From contig CANNZV010002577.1 in the NCBI GenBank assembly GCA_947561585.1, positions 1-64,000 on the forward strand: 64,000 nt of DNA, given 5' to 3'. Each line of letters begins with the position of its first letter. The stretch's first letter is position 1. Positions 22,849 through 37,800 of the stretch are shown here, one piece after another. The position numbers were made by a program, and so were the translations under genes. This DNA comes from Caprella mutica (Eukaryota; Arthropoda; Malacostraca; Amphipoda; Caprellidae). The notes beneath the pieces are model-generated. The model was not told the origin of the DNA. It worked only from the letters and a program-made list of their open reading frames with translations, and made no database searches.

Positions 22849-25800
22849 GCAAGTATTAGAATAAGTAGATTCTCTCAATATTTTCCCAATGAGTATAGTG
22901 GTTAATTTATTTGAAAAAACAGACTAAGTTTTTTAGTTGTTACTCTGTGTAATATTGTTCTCCGTTTTGGTTGATAGATAGATTTGATTCACAATCAGTA
23001 ACATCTTTTGAGGTTAATATTCATGAAAATGTGCTTTGTTGTAAATATTTGATGCCATACAATCAAAAAATAGGATGAAATCAAAAAATGAAATATGAGA
23101 AACTATTGATTACACGGCTCTAGGACAACTGCCATATAGTGGACAGCTGCCATGCGACAAACTCCATGCGGACAACTGCCATGCAATATATTATAATTTT
23201 ATTTTAGGTGAATTGTAATGCACTTGTAAACTTAACCTTTCATGGAATCAATTTGATGGCAAGTATATTATTATTTTAACCTGAAAATGTATTATAAAAA
23301 CGTTAATTGTAAAGTCCGAAATTGTGAGTGAAGTAGCATAGAAATTAATATTGAAGTAATACTAAATTTCTTTCTTTGTGACAATCCTTTTCTTTCACAT
23401 TTAACGCCTTGACTAAATGGTTGACTAAAAGTTAACCTCTATAGATACAAAACTTTCTTTTCAAGCATTTCAGAATAAAAAGAATAGAATAAGCATAATC
23501 AACACATGTTAAATTTCCAGTGAGTGTGAATTAGCATCTTATTATTTAAGAGTTGCTTTCGCACAGAATTGGGCATATATGTGTTTATTATTTTTTTATT
23601 TATTATTAGTATAATAACAAATTTAATAAAACATATTTCAGTAATACTGTATTTATACAGTGACACTTTTCTAATATTTAAAAGCCATGTAAAGCATGGA
23701 TTTCTAATCAGCGGGAGATAGAAACAAAGAAACGATAGAAAAACAAATTCAAATTTCAAAGAAGTTACTGAGTAAAGAGTTTTTTGTAAGAATAAAAAAA
23801 AAGATAATTACCAATTCAGTTTCAAATCCTAAATCTAGCAGCAAAGTTAGTTTTCACAAATAAAAAATAATAAGTAACCTAATGAAAAATTATTAAAGGT
23901 CCCCTCCACGCAAATTTTTTTATTACTTAAATCAACGAGGTTAATGTTTCTTATCATTTTACTGCAAACCCCATAAAATTTGATAGCATATTTTAAGTTT
24001 TATATGCTGTTAAAGATTTTATAATCCAAACTCTACAAAACCTACTTTACTTCCGACTTTCTAATTTTCAGTCTGAAGAAGAAGAATGTACACAATTTGT
24101 TTTTATTGTCAACTTGGTATTTAGTTTAATAAATCTCTTTATTATTCGTTTAAAGGTTTAAATTTGGTTAAACATATTATAGAAATGTTTATATACTTTT
24201 AGAAACAATTAATATCTTAAAAGAAGGCCAAAAACACATGGTTTGTTTAAAAATCAATAATTTAAATCAAAATAAAGAGTGTACAATCTTCTTTCTCAGC
24301 GTCAGGTTGGAGATTCGCTCGATTGTTGCTCACAGAGTATTAAAAAACTTTAAAAGCAAATATTAAAATATTTATTGAACCGAATTGTATGCAGTTTGCG
24401 GAATAATGATCGTAAACCTTAGTTATATAATATTATGTAATAAACTCATTTTTTCCCGGAGCCTGGAGAGGACCTTTAAATAATATAAAATGCAAAATCA
24501 CACTCACTGGAAATTTTAACCTGTAAAGTTTGTGTTTGTACTATTCTTTGAATTTTGAAATGTTTGAAAAGTAAATTTTGTATATATAGATTTTACCCTT
24601 TTTGTCAACCATTTGATTATTTAAGGGGCTTAATGGGTTAAATGTGAAATAATTTGATTTAACAAAGGTATAAATTTAGTATACATCAACTTTGAAAATC
24701 CTTAATCTACGGTCAATATTAATTTGTATACTCAATTCATGCACAATTTCAGATTATACGATTAACATTGCTATACTTAATTTCTAGGTTAAGATAATAA
24801 TTTAATCATCAAATTAATTCCAAGAAAGCTTGAGTTTACAAGCGCATTAAAAATAAACCCGAAATATATTTATAATATAGTGCATGGCAGTTGTCCGCTA
24901 TGGTAGTTGTCCGCTATGGCAGTTGTCCGCTATGGCAGTTTTCCGTACATCTGATTACACATAACTGGAATATAAGTAGCAGAATTACTTTACCTGTACA
25001 TTGACTATTCAATCTATGAACGATGTATTTTAAAGCTCATAGATTTAAAAAAAATCAACTGACGTCCAATAATTGACGTCAGCGACATGGACTTTGTTTT
25101 CGAAGTAGTCGTCAAACATCTAAATTAATTACAATAGAACTCCTCTATAGTGAATGAGTTAGGATGTAGCCTCTATAGTGAGCAATTTGTCTTTAGTCTT
25201 TAATAACTAACGGGTCTTTGGTCTCCCCAATAGAGTCGGGGCACCTCTGCCAGTCCCGTGAACCCCCAAAGCAAGGGCTTCTGGTTACAGCACCCTGAGG
25301 ACTCTCACAAGCAGTGGGTGAAGACTGAGAGTCCGACGAAGAAGGACAAGTGCACCTCCGAGGGCTCCTCCACCTTCACATGGCCCAGGCGAATGAAGAG
25401 TCATGACGATAGAGTCACTGACGATGACTCCATGTCTTCCCTGCCTCGTATATACAAGAGTCAGGCCCTTTGGGTGAGTAGTAGTGGCAAGAAATTTCAG
25501 GTGTTCGGATGCACTAATAATAAATATAAGGCAAGTTGCGAATGATCGGTCGGTTTCACATCTTCGGTCATATAAGAAAAAACTATATAACAACTATTAT
25601 TTTTTTATTTGCATCCATGATACCTGTAGGTATCATGGATACCAATTAAAATAAAAAATAAATAATTATATCGTTTTTTCTTAAATCACTGAAGATTGGA
25701 AACCGACCGATAATTCGTAAGGAAAAAAGTTGAAGCTAGTAAAATTAACTTTTTATTTATTAACTTTATTTATTCTACCAATTCATCTCATCATTTCTTA

Positions 25801-28800
25801 TTTGTGATCATTAAGCCACTCATTAATTTCAATCGATCATATCTTCCTGAAGTCTTGTCTAATCTGTTAAATTTACTTTCGATCTGCCCTTAATAAATAG
25901 GCTGCTCTAGTTCCTATCACATCCATTCTATCACACAGTATATTTATATGTACTTACCTGTTTCTGATGATTAACTCTATCAGATAAAGACATTAAAGAG
26001 TACGCCCTGAGATGAGTCATTAATACTAACAGTAATCATTAGGGTTGTGACAATGCGCTTTTAATATCATAGATCCTGAGAATAGTATAGACGGAGAGAA
26101 TCAAACAGTATTGAATAGTTCCACACCAGCGGCATATAGTATTCGATACCATTTCTTTAGATCTATGATTTTAAAAGCATATCGACACAACCCTAATAAT
26201 GAGATATATTCAGTAACTTTATATTTATATATATAGCAACCAACACCATGTGTATTTAACCACTTTGCCATACCTATATACCACACCATGTGTATGTAAC
26301 CACTTTACCGTAGCTATATACCACACCATGTGTATGTAACCACTTTACCGTAGCTATATACCACACAATGTGTATGTAACCACTTTACCGTAGCTATATA
26401 CCACACAATGTGTATGTAACCACTTTACCGTAGCTATATACCACACAATGTGTATTTAACCACTTTACCGTAGCTATATACCACACCATGTGTATGTAAC
26501 CACTTTACCGTAGCTATATACCACACAATGTGTATGTAACCACTTTACCGTAGCTATATACCACACAATGTGTATGTAACCACTTTACCGTAGCTATATA
26601 CCACACAATGTGTATGTAACCACTTTACCGTAGCTTTAGGCTATCTGTTGACGGATAGAGAGTGCATATGATTGCGTACTGTAACTGTATACAGTTGATG
26701 CCTTTATATAGTCAGTCTGACTCAGCAGATGTACTCTCATATATTCTGAGAAATGAAAAACATGTAGTAATCTTTGTACCATTTTAAAGCATTATTTTAA
26801 TGTTATGAACTAATATATTATATGCTATGTTACTTTGCTAACTTATCAGTTAGAGTTGATGTAAAGTATCTCAGTTTGAACATCAGTTAGGTACATCAGT
26901 TAGTTATCACAGTTAAGGACATCAGTTAGGGACATCAGTTAGGTACATCAGTTAGTTATCACAGTTAAGGACATCAGTTAGGGACATCAGTTAGGTACAT
27001 CAGTTAGTTATCACAGTTAAGGACATCAGTTAGGGACATCAGTTAGGTACATCAGTTAGTTATCACAGTTAAGGACATCAGTTAAGGACATCAGTTAGGG
27101 ACATCAGTTAGGGACATCAGTTAGGGACATCAGTTAGTTATCACAATTAAGGACATCAGTTAAGGACATCAGTTAGGTACATCAGTTAGTTATCACAGTT
27201 AAGGACATCAGTTAAGGACATCAGTTAAGGACATCAGTTAGGGACATCAGTTAGGGACATCAGTTAGGTACATCAGTTAGGTATCTTTTCAGTTAGTTGA
27301 GGTGTGTCCTCATTACTAAGCTACAGTGTCTGGTAACGCCCAGATATACCGTGAACTCTCTGCCTCTACTCTCTTTACTCTCTTATTCTTCTCTCTCTTT
27401 TTCTTCAATCTTTAATCTTCTCTCTCTTCACTATTTTAATATTCCTCTTTCTCTCTTATTCTCTCTCTCTTCTACTTTTACTCTTCTCCCTCTTTCTAAA
27501 CTTTTATTTCTCCTTTTCTCATATTTTCACTTTCTCTTCTCTCTATTCTTCATATCTCTTATTCTCTTCTTTACTCTTTTCTCTTTCTCTTTTTTTTTTT
27601 GCCTAATTATTACGTTAATAGATTTATGATATAAATTTGCTAATTTAATAAACAATTAATGTTCTCTTTAAAATACTCAATTAAATATTACTAACTGTCA
27701 ATTTTTTGTGATTGTTGTTTGGGCGTATGAATGCAGAAAAGCTACTTCGTGTTTACATATCTGTATTTTTATTCAGATATATACTTTTTTGCAATCACGA
27801 GTCTAGTAGAACATATGGTTGATAAAATTCCGTGCTCGTATCTGCAGAAAAGCTACTCTATATTTTTTTCAATTAAATTTGAGATGAAATCAGTTATGAA
27901 AATGTCAATACACAATATTATTTTCCTTCTGAAATACTTAATATTTTATTTTAACTTTAGATAATTTAACTAAATACCTATACTTTTTTATTTCAATGAA
28001 AAATTTTCACTTAAAAGTTATTTAAAAAATTCGACTTCAGAAGGCAATATCAATTATGTAACAAATTTTCTAATCATAGACTTATTTTATTTTTGTGTGA
28101 GAACATTGGGTTATTTTTTTTCTTTATCATTATTTAACACCTACTTATAGTTTTAGAGTATAGCTAGGGTTATGCTCTTCAACTACGAGGTCTTAGATTT
28201 TGTGTAAGGTAGACTCGTAAGCTTCATTTGTCTCTGATAGGTGGTAGGGACTTGGATCATGGAGCCAATTACGTTTCTGACATCTCCGGATCCTTCCTAT
28301 TCATTCAATTTCGTTTGATTGTCAGCGATATGGCCTTTGGTTCCGGAACAGACGTTAAACCTCTTATATGTTATAATATTGATATGCTCTTCAACTACGA
28401 GGTGTGAGATTTCATTTTGATTAGGCTCGTTGGCTTCATTTACTATCACCTCTTCATTTTCCTCTTCCACCCTTGAGTTCAGCAACCAGTGCTTGTGTCT
28501 TTTGTAGTCCCATACCTTGTTGAGTGACTGCATTCACAGAGTAACTATTCTGCACACATGCCAATTTCCTTTCTGAATGCTTCTTCTAGCTCTTTGTACT
28601 AAATTTCTTTCTGGCGTCTGCGATAGAGCCTTTGGCTCCGAAGTAGACGTTTAACCCCTAACTAATGTAAATTAATTTTTTTGTTTATTTTCTTTTAATT
28701 AATTAATTGTTCACTGGGGTGGAATATACCGGGGTGGAATATACCTAAAACCAAATATTATATACGAAATTTGTGAAGAACTTTAGAATACTATAAAGTT

Positions 28801-31800
28801 ACAAAATTATTTAACTACCCAATTCAGGGTAACAATTACCAGAAGCAAATTAAATACAAGAGGAAAATTTCAATCAATTATTAATTAAAAACGCATAAAA
28901 ATATATTTTAATGATCATAATTCTTATTTTGATGCATTGTTTAGTAACGCCCGTTAGGAGATTTCATCGATATAAAAAATTGGCTAAATTGAATTCGTGT
29001 CCATGCTACCAGCTGCTTGCCAAGCGAATCAGTAGGTTACGGACAGACAGACTGAAGCCGCTCTTATTATTGTATTAATATAATTATATCTTTACCAATG
29101 GGAGGTCATGTGGTAGACTAATACATTATGTTCCTGGGATATTAAGGGAATATCCCAGGCATATATCCTTCTTCCCAGGGTTATTCCCTTAATATCCCAG
29201 GAATAATGATTGCTGCCTGGGCAAAATTACCCTACAGATATGTATTTTTTTAAGACACTATTTTTCAAAAATAGATAATAAGTTACATTATTTTCTATTA
29301 GCATCATTTATACCCTGTGTATTTAGTTAGTTTTTAAATCTTGAAACATGGGCTTGGGTCTGCATGATTTTTTGTAATTTATATGTTGTCACTGTTTTAA
29401 TTTTTATTATACTCTCCAATCGGACAATTTTAAGTACTGACCTTCTAGAGTCATAATAATCGACGATAAAAAAGATTATCTATCTAGCTACGACGTTTTA
29501 AAACCATCCTTTTGCGGATATTCCCGACAAAAAATACCCCGACAATATCATATATTATGACATTAACGTTAAATTTTACCGTAATGGATTATAATACCAA
29601 TTTTTCCTCTGGTTCCTGAATCGTACGTATGGCCTTCTTCTTTCTGTCGCAATACACGCGTTAGCTCCTCATTAGTTGCGTATTGTAGAGCGCACGGTGC
29701 CAAATGTTCGAAACGTCGTGCCAACTAACGTAACCTTTAGAAGTTCATCATCTATCGAGAGTAGTTTTGACCGTCACTTTGAAAAAACGTCACACCTGCT
29801 TAATTTGGGGTGAAGACGTTACTTCGAAAAGACATCTCGCTGACAAGATGTTTCGTCGACGAATTTTCGTAAAGCAGATAATTACATACTCAACTTAAAT
29901 GGCCGTTATGTAGTTTGTTATATCCACTAGTTTGTTGTACTGCACACGTTCACGCTCCCCATTACACATACATTAGACTGATCAGAGTGTGTTAATATCC
30001 CCTTTACGAAAATTCGTCGACGAAACGTCTTGTTGACGAAATGTGTTTCGACGTAACGTCTGGCAACACTCAATTCGCGTCCACTGAAAGGAACTTTCTT
30101 GGATGGGTGGATTTATCAACAGATCTTAGTTTTTTTGTAATAAACCAGTTAACAATTAAACACATTGAATTAAACGGAGAAAGTCATATATTTTCAAATA
30201 GGAAAGTTGACAGATTGCCTATCAGTTCCACACTTCAATTAGTCCTTAATGGAAGTTTATTATTAGTTATTAATGTTTATTTTTGCATCAATTGAATGGA
30301 GTTATAGATACTATAGAACTATCACTTCATGTTTCATAAGAATTTTTTGTTCAATGATATAATTTGTACAGTCAAAGAAAACTGATTTCTTCAGTTTACT
30401 AACTTCACAAATCCGAAAGAAACTTTAGTATAATGGTAATGCTTTTAGATATTTTAAAATTGGTCTGGGTACAAGACGACAAATTTGTAAGATTTGAGAA
30501 TAATAGAAAATTAGAAAACTGTGATTTCTTAAATTTGTATCGTATAGCCTTAATTTTTTTCAGATATATTCTGAGTATGTACCTACATTTTTTTTCACAA
30601 ACATGCTTAATTACCATCTGCTGAGAAATCTAACTAAATAGTCAGAGAAGTTAGACAGATGTTGCTTCAAAGTGAGCGCTAATCTAGAGCGCTATCGTAT
30701 TTATAGCTCAATTTTCTGAGCTTTTTATTGAGCCACCAAGCTGAAGTGTTTGATTGAGCTGCTGATATGTTACATCTTCCTGATATATAGTGGGGAAATT
30801 ACTCTAACTGTGACTGAAAAATAATTATTTTATTGTTACTGTCTGTAATTCAGCATAACATTAACTTATTGTAATCTGAACAAAGTAATTATAACACGGA
30901 GTAGCTTTTCTGCATCTATGAGGGTTGTTATAGACTTTGAATGGAGCCACTTTTCTTTCTGACTGCTTCTTTCAGTCTTTTGTATTTAATTTCCTTTTGA
31001 TGTCAGCAGGAAATAAAATAACTGTAAAATAAATATTTTTGTTGAAGATAATTTAGCCACTAACGTTGCAGCCACTCTCCATCTCTAATATTGCTGTCAT
31101 GTTAATTTAAAATATGAATATCAAAATATAACCATGTGTAATTTCGTCCAGTTATAAACAAATATATAAACAAATATATAAACAAATATATAAAAAAATC
31201 AGTTTTGGCAGGGGTTTGAAAGTCGTGTAAAATTATCCTATTTATATTTTTCTAAAAGATTTCGAATAAAGGGTTTCAACGAAAAACGTTTCTAAATCGT
31301 TCAGTTTGCTCCATTAATTAAATAAGTAGAAAAGCATTTATCAATTACAATGATTTTCATAAAGGGCTTAAAATTTAACAAGGTAAGGTTTTGAAGAAGT
31401 AATTGTTTTGACTCTGTCTGATTTAAAGGAAGTCTGAAAATGTTTACTTATAGATTCATGAAAAATAGTTTTTTTTATTAATAAATTATAAATATTATAT
31501 TTTACAATAAATAACTTTTTATAATTATAATTTTACACATGGTAATTTTGGGGTATTAGATCACTTAGTCCACGAACTAAATTCGTCCATAAACCATTTC
31601 GTGGACGAATAACTTCATCCACTTTCATGAAATTTTCATTTTTCGTCCATGAAACATTTCGTCTATAGGAACTGTTTCGTCCGCAATAAAAAGAAAGGAA
31701 CTGCAAGGTATAACAACAGCTAGGCTATAATATTCTTTCAATAATAAATATATTTATTTAACTTAAACATACTCAGTATTTATTTATTTTTTGTCTAATT

Positions 31801-34800
31801 TAATTTGCTGTTCAGGTCATGACACCAGAACCAGATGAGGCATTGCTCAAGGTAAAGAATTCTCCTTGTTTTTTCTCAATGTTACCTAATAATATTGAAT
31901 GCTGATTAATAATGGACTTACTTCAAAAAAGCATCCATCTGATTTTTTTTCTGATTTTTTCAATGTATAGAAAATATAACTAAATAATATTAATATTGTT
32001 ATAATATTGTGTCATATTCTTGAATAAAATTAATTATTATTCAAGAAGAAGTTGTTTTAAGTACTCTGTTATTTTTTCATTCATTGAGTTTAGAAATGAG
32101 TGATTCAGTAAATGCAATCGCATGAAAATATTGCAGACGTTATTTGTTGATGATTTTTTTACTTACCTAAACGTTTTATCTTTGCATGTATAATATTGAT
32201 GTGATTACAGCACATGCTAGATAGTACTTACTACCTACTTATTATTTTATATTTCTATTTTTGTTTATTTATTGCTTTTAACGTAAATATCTATTTTTAA
32301 ATTGCAAACTTACCGTATTTTTTTAATATCCATGTAGCTAACTATTTAAAAAAATCGTTTTTTTTTCTGATATTTTTTTCAAATGAATGTTTTATATCTC
32401 TGAAAATTGTTAATTATCTAAACGAGAAATTATCCAATTATTTGTGCATCTTGTTCTCATTTACTCATGAATTTGATCTATTCAAATTTTTCCTATAATC
32501 CAGATTGTAAAAAGTGGTAAAATATTCTCCAAGAAATCCTTTATTTCGGTTTCTCTTCTCAGTAAAATACATGTAAATTAAAAATCATTCGTAAAGAAAA
32601 TGTTTATAAAAGTCCCATATTCTACAAACTGGCCTAAATTCAGTGAGTCACTTACTGCCATGTCCTGTACACAATGTGACATCATTTAGGACATTATCCT
32701 ATTCTCAACACTATCCTATATTCTCAGAGCTATTAAACGATGTAAATAAAAGTATGAATCAGACGTGAACCCTGCCGCTTTTTGATGATTCACGTTGTTT
32801 GGTCACCTAGTATGACATCAGAGCTGTCGTCTACATAGGTAGCCATATCGAACATACGACTAAATGATATGGCAACAAATAGATTGGTTATATTATATAT
32901 CGTTAAATATTAATATTCATTACTTTGTTTAATATAGTTTGTCTAGAATCTAGAGGCTAGGTACTAGTGACCTTGACTAGCACATTGTTAGCCAATAACG
33001 AGTGTCATCTGCAAACCTCTGAAATACCTACCCTCTTGCTGCAGCCAATGGCAGCCCTACCTAATCGTGACGTAATGGGAGTTGCCATCAGTCACTATAT
33101 TATAGTTCATGGGAATCTCATTGATTTAATGATATACAAAGTAAATATATATCTACATGAAATGAATAACTATATCATCCTTCAGGACATGTTCTAATAT
33201 GATTTTTATTGCGTGAATATATCATCGTATAATTTAGAATAGTGCGATTTCTCGATAAATTTGCTTGATAATACCTACCTACCATGAAGGGTTTCTAAGT
33301 AACATCGATAGTTTTAATTACTTTAATGAATTTTAATTAAGATTTAATTTAAATTTATAATAGACATTTTACCTGAGCGTAAGGTTTAAATGTAGCTAAG
33401 TACATAACTGTGCAAAGTGAGAAGGTGCAACCTTCGCATCAACGTGTTTTGTAGTCAGTACGCGACCAGTTCCGGGTATCATTGTGTGGTGAACTGCTCT
33501 CCAATATTATAATGTTCTGTGTGTGTTATTACCTGAAAAAAACGTATTCCTCCTCTCAATTTGTGTCAGACCATTCTAGATGATAACTCTTTGAAAGCTG
33601 GGTGTGAATTTGTCGATAGGGTTGATTGTAGTTAACGTGATAGACTAGGAGGATATTTATTGAAATGTGTGCCTGCGGCAACATAGGTATCACTGAATAA
33701 CCTCTATTATGTCTCCCTCCCTGTAATTTACTCTATTCATATCTGCATTCGTTATTAGAGTTATTATTTAACAATGATGNNNNNNNNNNNNNNNNNNNNN
33801 NNNNNNNNNNNNNNNNNNNNNNNNNNNNNNNNNNNNNNNNNNNNNNNNNNNNNNNNNNNNNNNNNNNNNNNNNNNNNNNNNNNNNNNNNNNNNNNNNNNN
33901 NNNNNNNNNNNNNNNNNNNNNNNNNNNNNNNNNNNNNNNNNNNNNNNNNNNNNNNNNNNNNNNNNNNNNNNNNNNNNNNNNNNNNNNNNNNNNNNNNNNN
34001 NNNNNNNNNNNNNNNNNNNNNNACCTGAGTGAAAGAGACACTGTGATGATGTACTATCAGTGAAAAGAGTCACTGTGATGATGTACTATCAGAAAAGAGT
34101 CACTGTGATGTACTAACTAGAAAAGAGTCACTGTGATGATGTACTATCAGAGTCAATGAGTAGACACTGTGATGTACTATCAGAGAAAGAGTCACTGTGA
34201 TATGTACTATCAGAGAAAGAGTCACTGTGATATGTACTATCAGAGAAAAGAGTCACTGTGAAGATTCTATCAGAAAAAGAGTCACTGTGATGATACTATC
34301 AGATAAAGAGTCACTGTGATGATGTACTATCAGAGAAAGAGTCACTGTGATGATGTACTCAGAGAAAAGAGTCACTGTGATGATGTACTATCAGAGAAAG
34401 AGTCACTGTGTAATACGCAATCACCACAGTTCACTATTTGTGACTGTACCCACCACAAGGCTCATCATTCACGTTATTTTCATTGTACTTAAGTCCTTTT
34501 GGTATTATTGCTAGTGCCTTCTCGCACTTGCAACAATCACAAACATAAAATGATGGCTGTAGAAAGTGAAATTATGTGATTAGTATGCATTTACTGCCTG
34601 AAGAAGATATAAAATCTTGAAAATACAAATGTATTTTATATTTATTTACAAATTAAGTAACTACATGTGTTGAACCTTGGTAATTGTTTGTAACTACCAA
34701 TTAAATGAATAAATGTGCATAATTAAAAGAAAATAGTGAAACAAAATGATGATTCTGAGCATAATTTTATTTCCAATTATTTAATTCTTATTGAACATAT

Positions 34801-37800
34801 GATAATTAGTTTCGAATATTACTAACTAACTACATTTCCCAGGTTTAGATCATTGTAGTTATATCTATAATTTTTTTGTATATTTGCCCTCTATAACTTT
34901 AACATTGATGGAATTTACAACAAAATGGTGCAGAGTTCGACTCCTTCCACGAATCGAAGGGAAGTCAACTTTTCTCCATCGGACCCTTCAGCGCAAGGAG
35001 AAACAACAGCAAGAAGGTGATTACCCTAAATAGTAGATAGTACCCTGAATAGTTGATTTACCTAAATAGGTAGATTTTACCCTAAATAGGTAGATAATAC
35101 CCTGAATAGGTAGATAATACCCTGAATAGGTAAATTTTACCCTAAATAGTAGATGTTACCTTAAATAGTAATGTTACCCTAAATAGTAGATTTTACCTTA
35201 AATAGGTAGATTTACCCTAAATAGGTAGATTTAACCCTTAAGAGGTAGATTTAGCCTAATTGGTAAATTTAACCTGAATAGGTATATCTTACAGTCTAAA
35301 ATAGATATATTTAACCTTAAATAGGTAATTTTAGGTATGCATTACCTCTCTATCTGTTGCCCCAAATAGGTAACTTTTACTCTAAAATAGGTATTTGCTA
35401 CCCGATTTTTTTTTCAATTTATAAGAATTAAAAAGAAACAATTATTGTTGAAAACAACTACATTTTGATAAGCAATATCTTTATCTATATTGTTTACTTT
35501 AAATAATTACATAATTTATTGTATAAAAAATAGGATGCGATTTGACATGTGTACTTACACAATTACTATGAAAAGCGTCACAGTAAATTTCTAAAAAGTC
35601 AGATTGCTTCATCCACTCCACTATCCCAGTACTATGAGTGTCCGATTTTACTTGGCCTGACATATATTATCCTAAAACACATGAAATAAAAGTAACATTT
35701 TATTCAACATTTAAATAATTCTTACGCATAATCTATTTTTATATATTTGAAGGCTGTATTTAATGCTAAGAAAATGTAAAGACCTAATATGGTATTTGTT
35801 GTGATTTATTTTAAAGTATTGGCAAGCAGCCATGTTGCCTTATATTATTCTAAAGAATTACTTCTATTGGTATTCTAGGTATTTAAGTAATTCCTTCTAT
35901 TTCAAAGTGTTAGAGCCAATTTATGTGTACTGCTTAGTTAATGAAACATATTGAAATTAGTGATAAATATTAAATTAGTAGGTTTCTACCGATTTTCGAT
36001 TTTCCCGACAAAATCTGACGAAAATTATGATATTGTACGATAAATTTCGATAAATATTTATAGATTTGCCGATTATAAATTCTCAACTGGGTTACCACCA
36101 ATTTATCAATAATTGATAAATAATTATCAGACGAATTTTACATCTTAATTTTGAAAGTATTTCCATTTAATTATCACTTAATTAATGTTCTCTTTCTTCA
36201 GTATAATTATTAAGAACACATGGTGCATATGATAACAGATTACCCTTATCTTGATAACAACTATCATTTAATGTCCATTACTTTATCCTTTACCTTTTGC
36301 ATCATTTAACTCTCTACCCTCTGATATTTAAACATTCCTACATAGTTATAATATTTACTACCGATTCTTTAATTTAACCTAAAACTGCCTAACTTACCCA
36401 ATGGCGCAGAAAATAATATGCACGTGTCTTTCCTTGCTTTAGAGAATATATATTTTCTAATATAATATATACAGGTACAGTCAAAATTTTATTTAATTTC
36501 TTCACAGTTTACTAATTTCCAAAAAGAAATTTTCCTAATTGCAAAGTTATTTATATATTTTTAAAAATTAGTCGGGGTAAACGATGACAAATTTGTAAAA
36601 ATTGAAAATTAGAAAACTGCGATTGTGTGTTGATTGTTTCATTATTTTGTATACATTTATTTCGTCTAGATATATATAGATTACTTTATTTAAGTTCATT
36701 AATCTCTAAGTATGTCTGACTTCGATTTCCTTGTAAACGCAATCTATTTTTACTGCTCTCCTAATAAGAAATAAGATGCTTAAATTTCGAGCGAGAAATA
36801 TCTAATATTGCTTAAAAATAGTGAGCGTGTATAGTATCTTCTTGCCGTGACAACTGCTTTGATTTACTTCATGTGCGTGCGTATGTTTGTCATCGTTTTT
36901 CTCCCTATTTAGCGTGACGTCATCACAACCACATAGGTAGTGTTATAAATACTGAGGGCAACCTGCGAGCTGCTCAGTCTCCTTTTGAAAAGCGTGACAA
37001 TAACATCTGAACCTGTCCTGTTAAATTACTTAGGGATGCTTTAAATCAACAGGCAATTACTTCCAGTTTCTATAGATACTAGGACACTATCTATTTGCCG
37101 GTTTGTTATCGGAAGTATATGTAGCAGTACTATTGTAGTGCATGATCTCATACTTCCTTTATTATATCTTACTTATCTAATAATGACCTTTACTATGTCT
37201 TATTGGTTATAAACTCTTTTAGTCATATCCTTTTTTTTTGAAGGCTAAATTAATTAACTGTAGAAAAGAAAGTATTTAATTTCAAGGACATTTATCTCTT
37301 AATGCGAAGAAAGTTATTTGTAGAGTTAATTACGAAGTTCTGTGCCGTGACTTTTTGTTTGTTTAATAATGCGACTCCTGAAGAATAATTCAAGCTGCTT
37401 TATTCCGAGGAGAAAACAGCCACTTTTTAAGAAAAACTCAGGGGTAAGTCTAGTGTTTGAATTATATAATTAGTTAGTAAAACTCAGGGGTAAGTCTAGT
37501 GTTTGAATTATATAATTAGTTAGTAAAACTCAGGGGTAAGTCTAGTGTTTGAGTTATATAATTAGTTAGTAAAACTCAGGGGTAAGTCTACTGTCTGAGT
37601 TATACAATTAGTTAGTAAAACTCAGGGGTAAGTCTACTGTCTGAGTTATACAATTAGTTAGTAAAACTCAGGGGTAAGTCTACTGTCTGAGTTATACAAT
37701 TAGTTACTAAAACTCAGGGGTAAGTCTACTGTCTGAGTTATACAATTAGTTACTAAAACTCAGGGGTAAGTCTACTGTCTGAGTTATACAATTAGTTAGT

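Noticed and set aside
26232..27290. CRISPR-like look of regular repeats
   Set aside because: Units are directly tandem with no unique spacers, and the DNA is eukaryotic.
33451..33463. TAGTCAGTACGCG initiator as a firm promoter
   Set aside because: No TATA box, no downstream promoter element at +28 and no coding exon after it; kept only as a weak note.
33733..34073. Open frames across the run of N
   Set aside because: They consist almost wholly of unknown residues in the assembly gap.
34942..34960. tRNA B-box-like word AGTTCGACTCC
   Set aside because: No A box at the right distance and no cloverleaf can be drawn; the segment fits an exon better.
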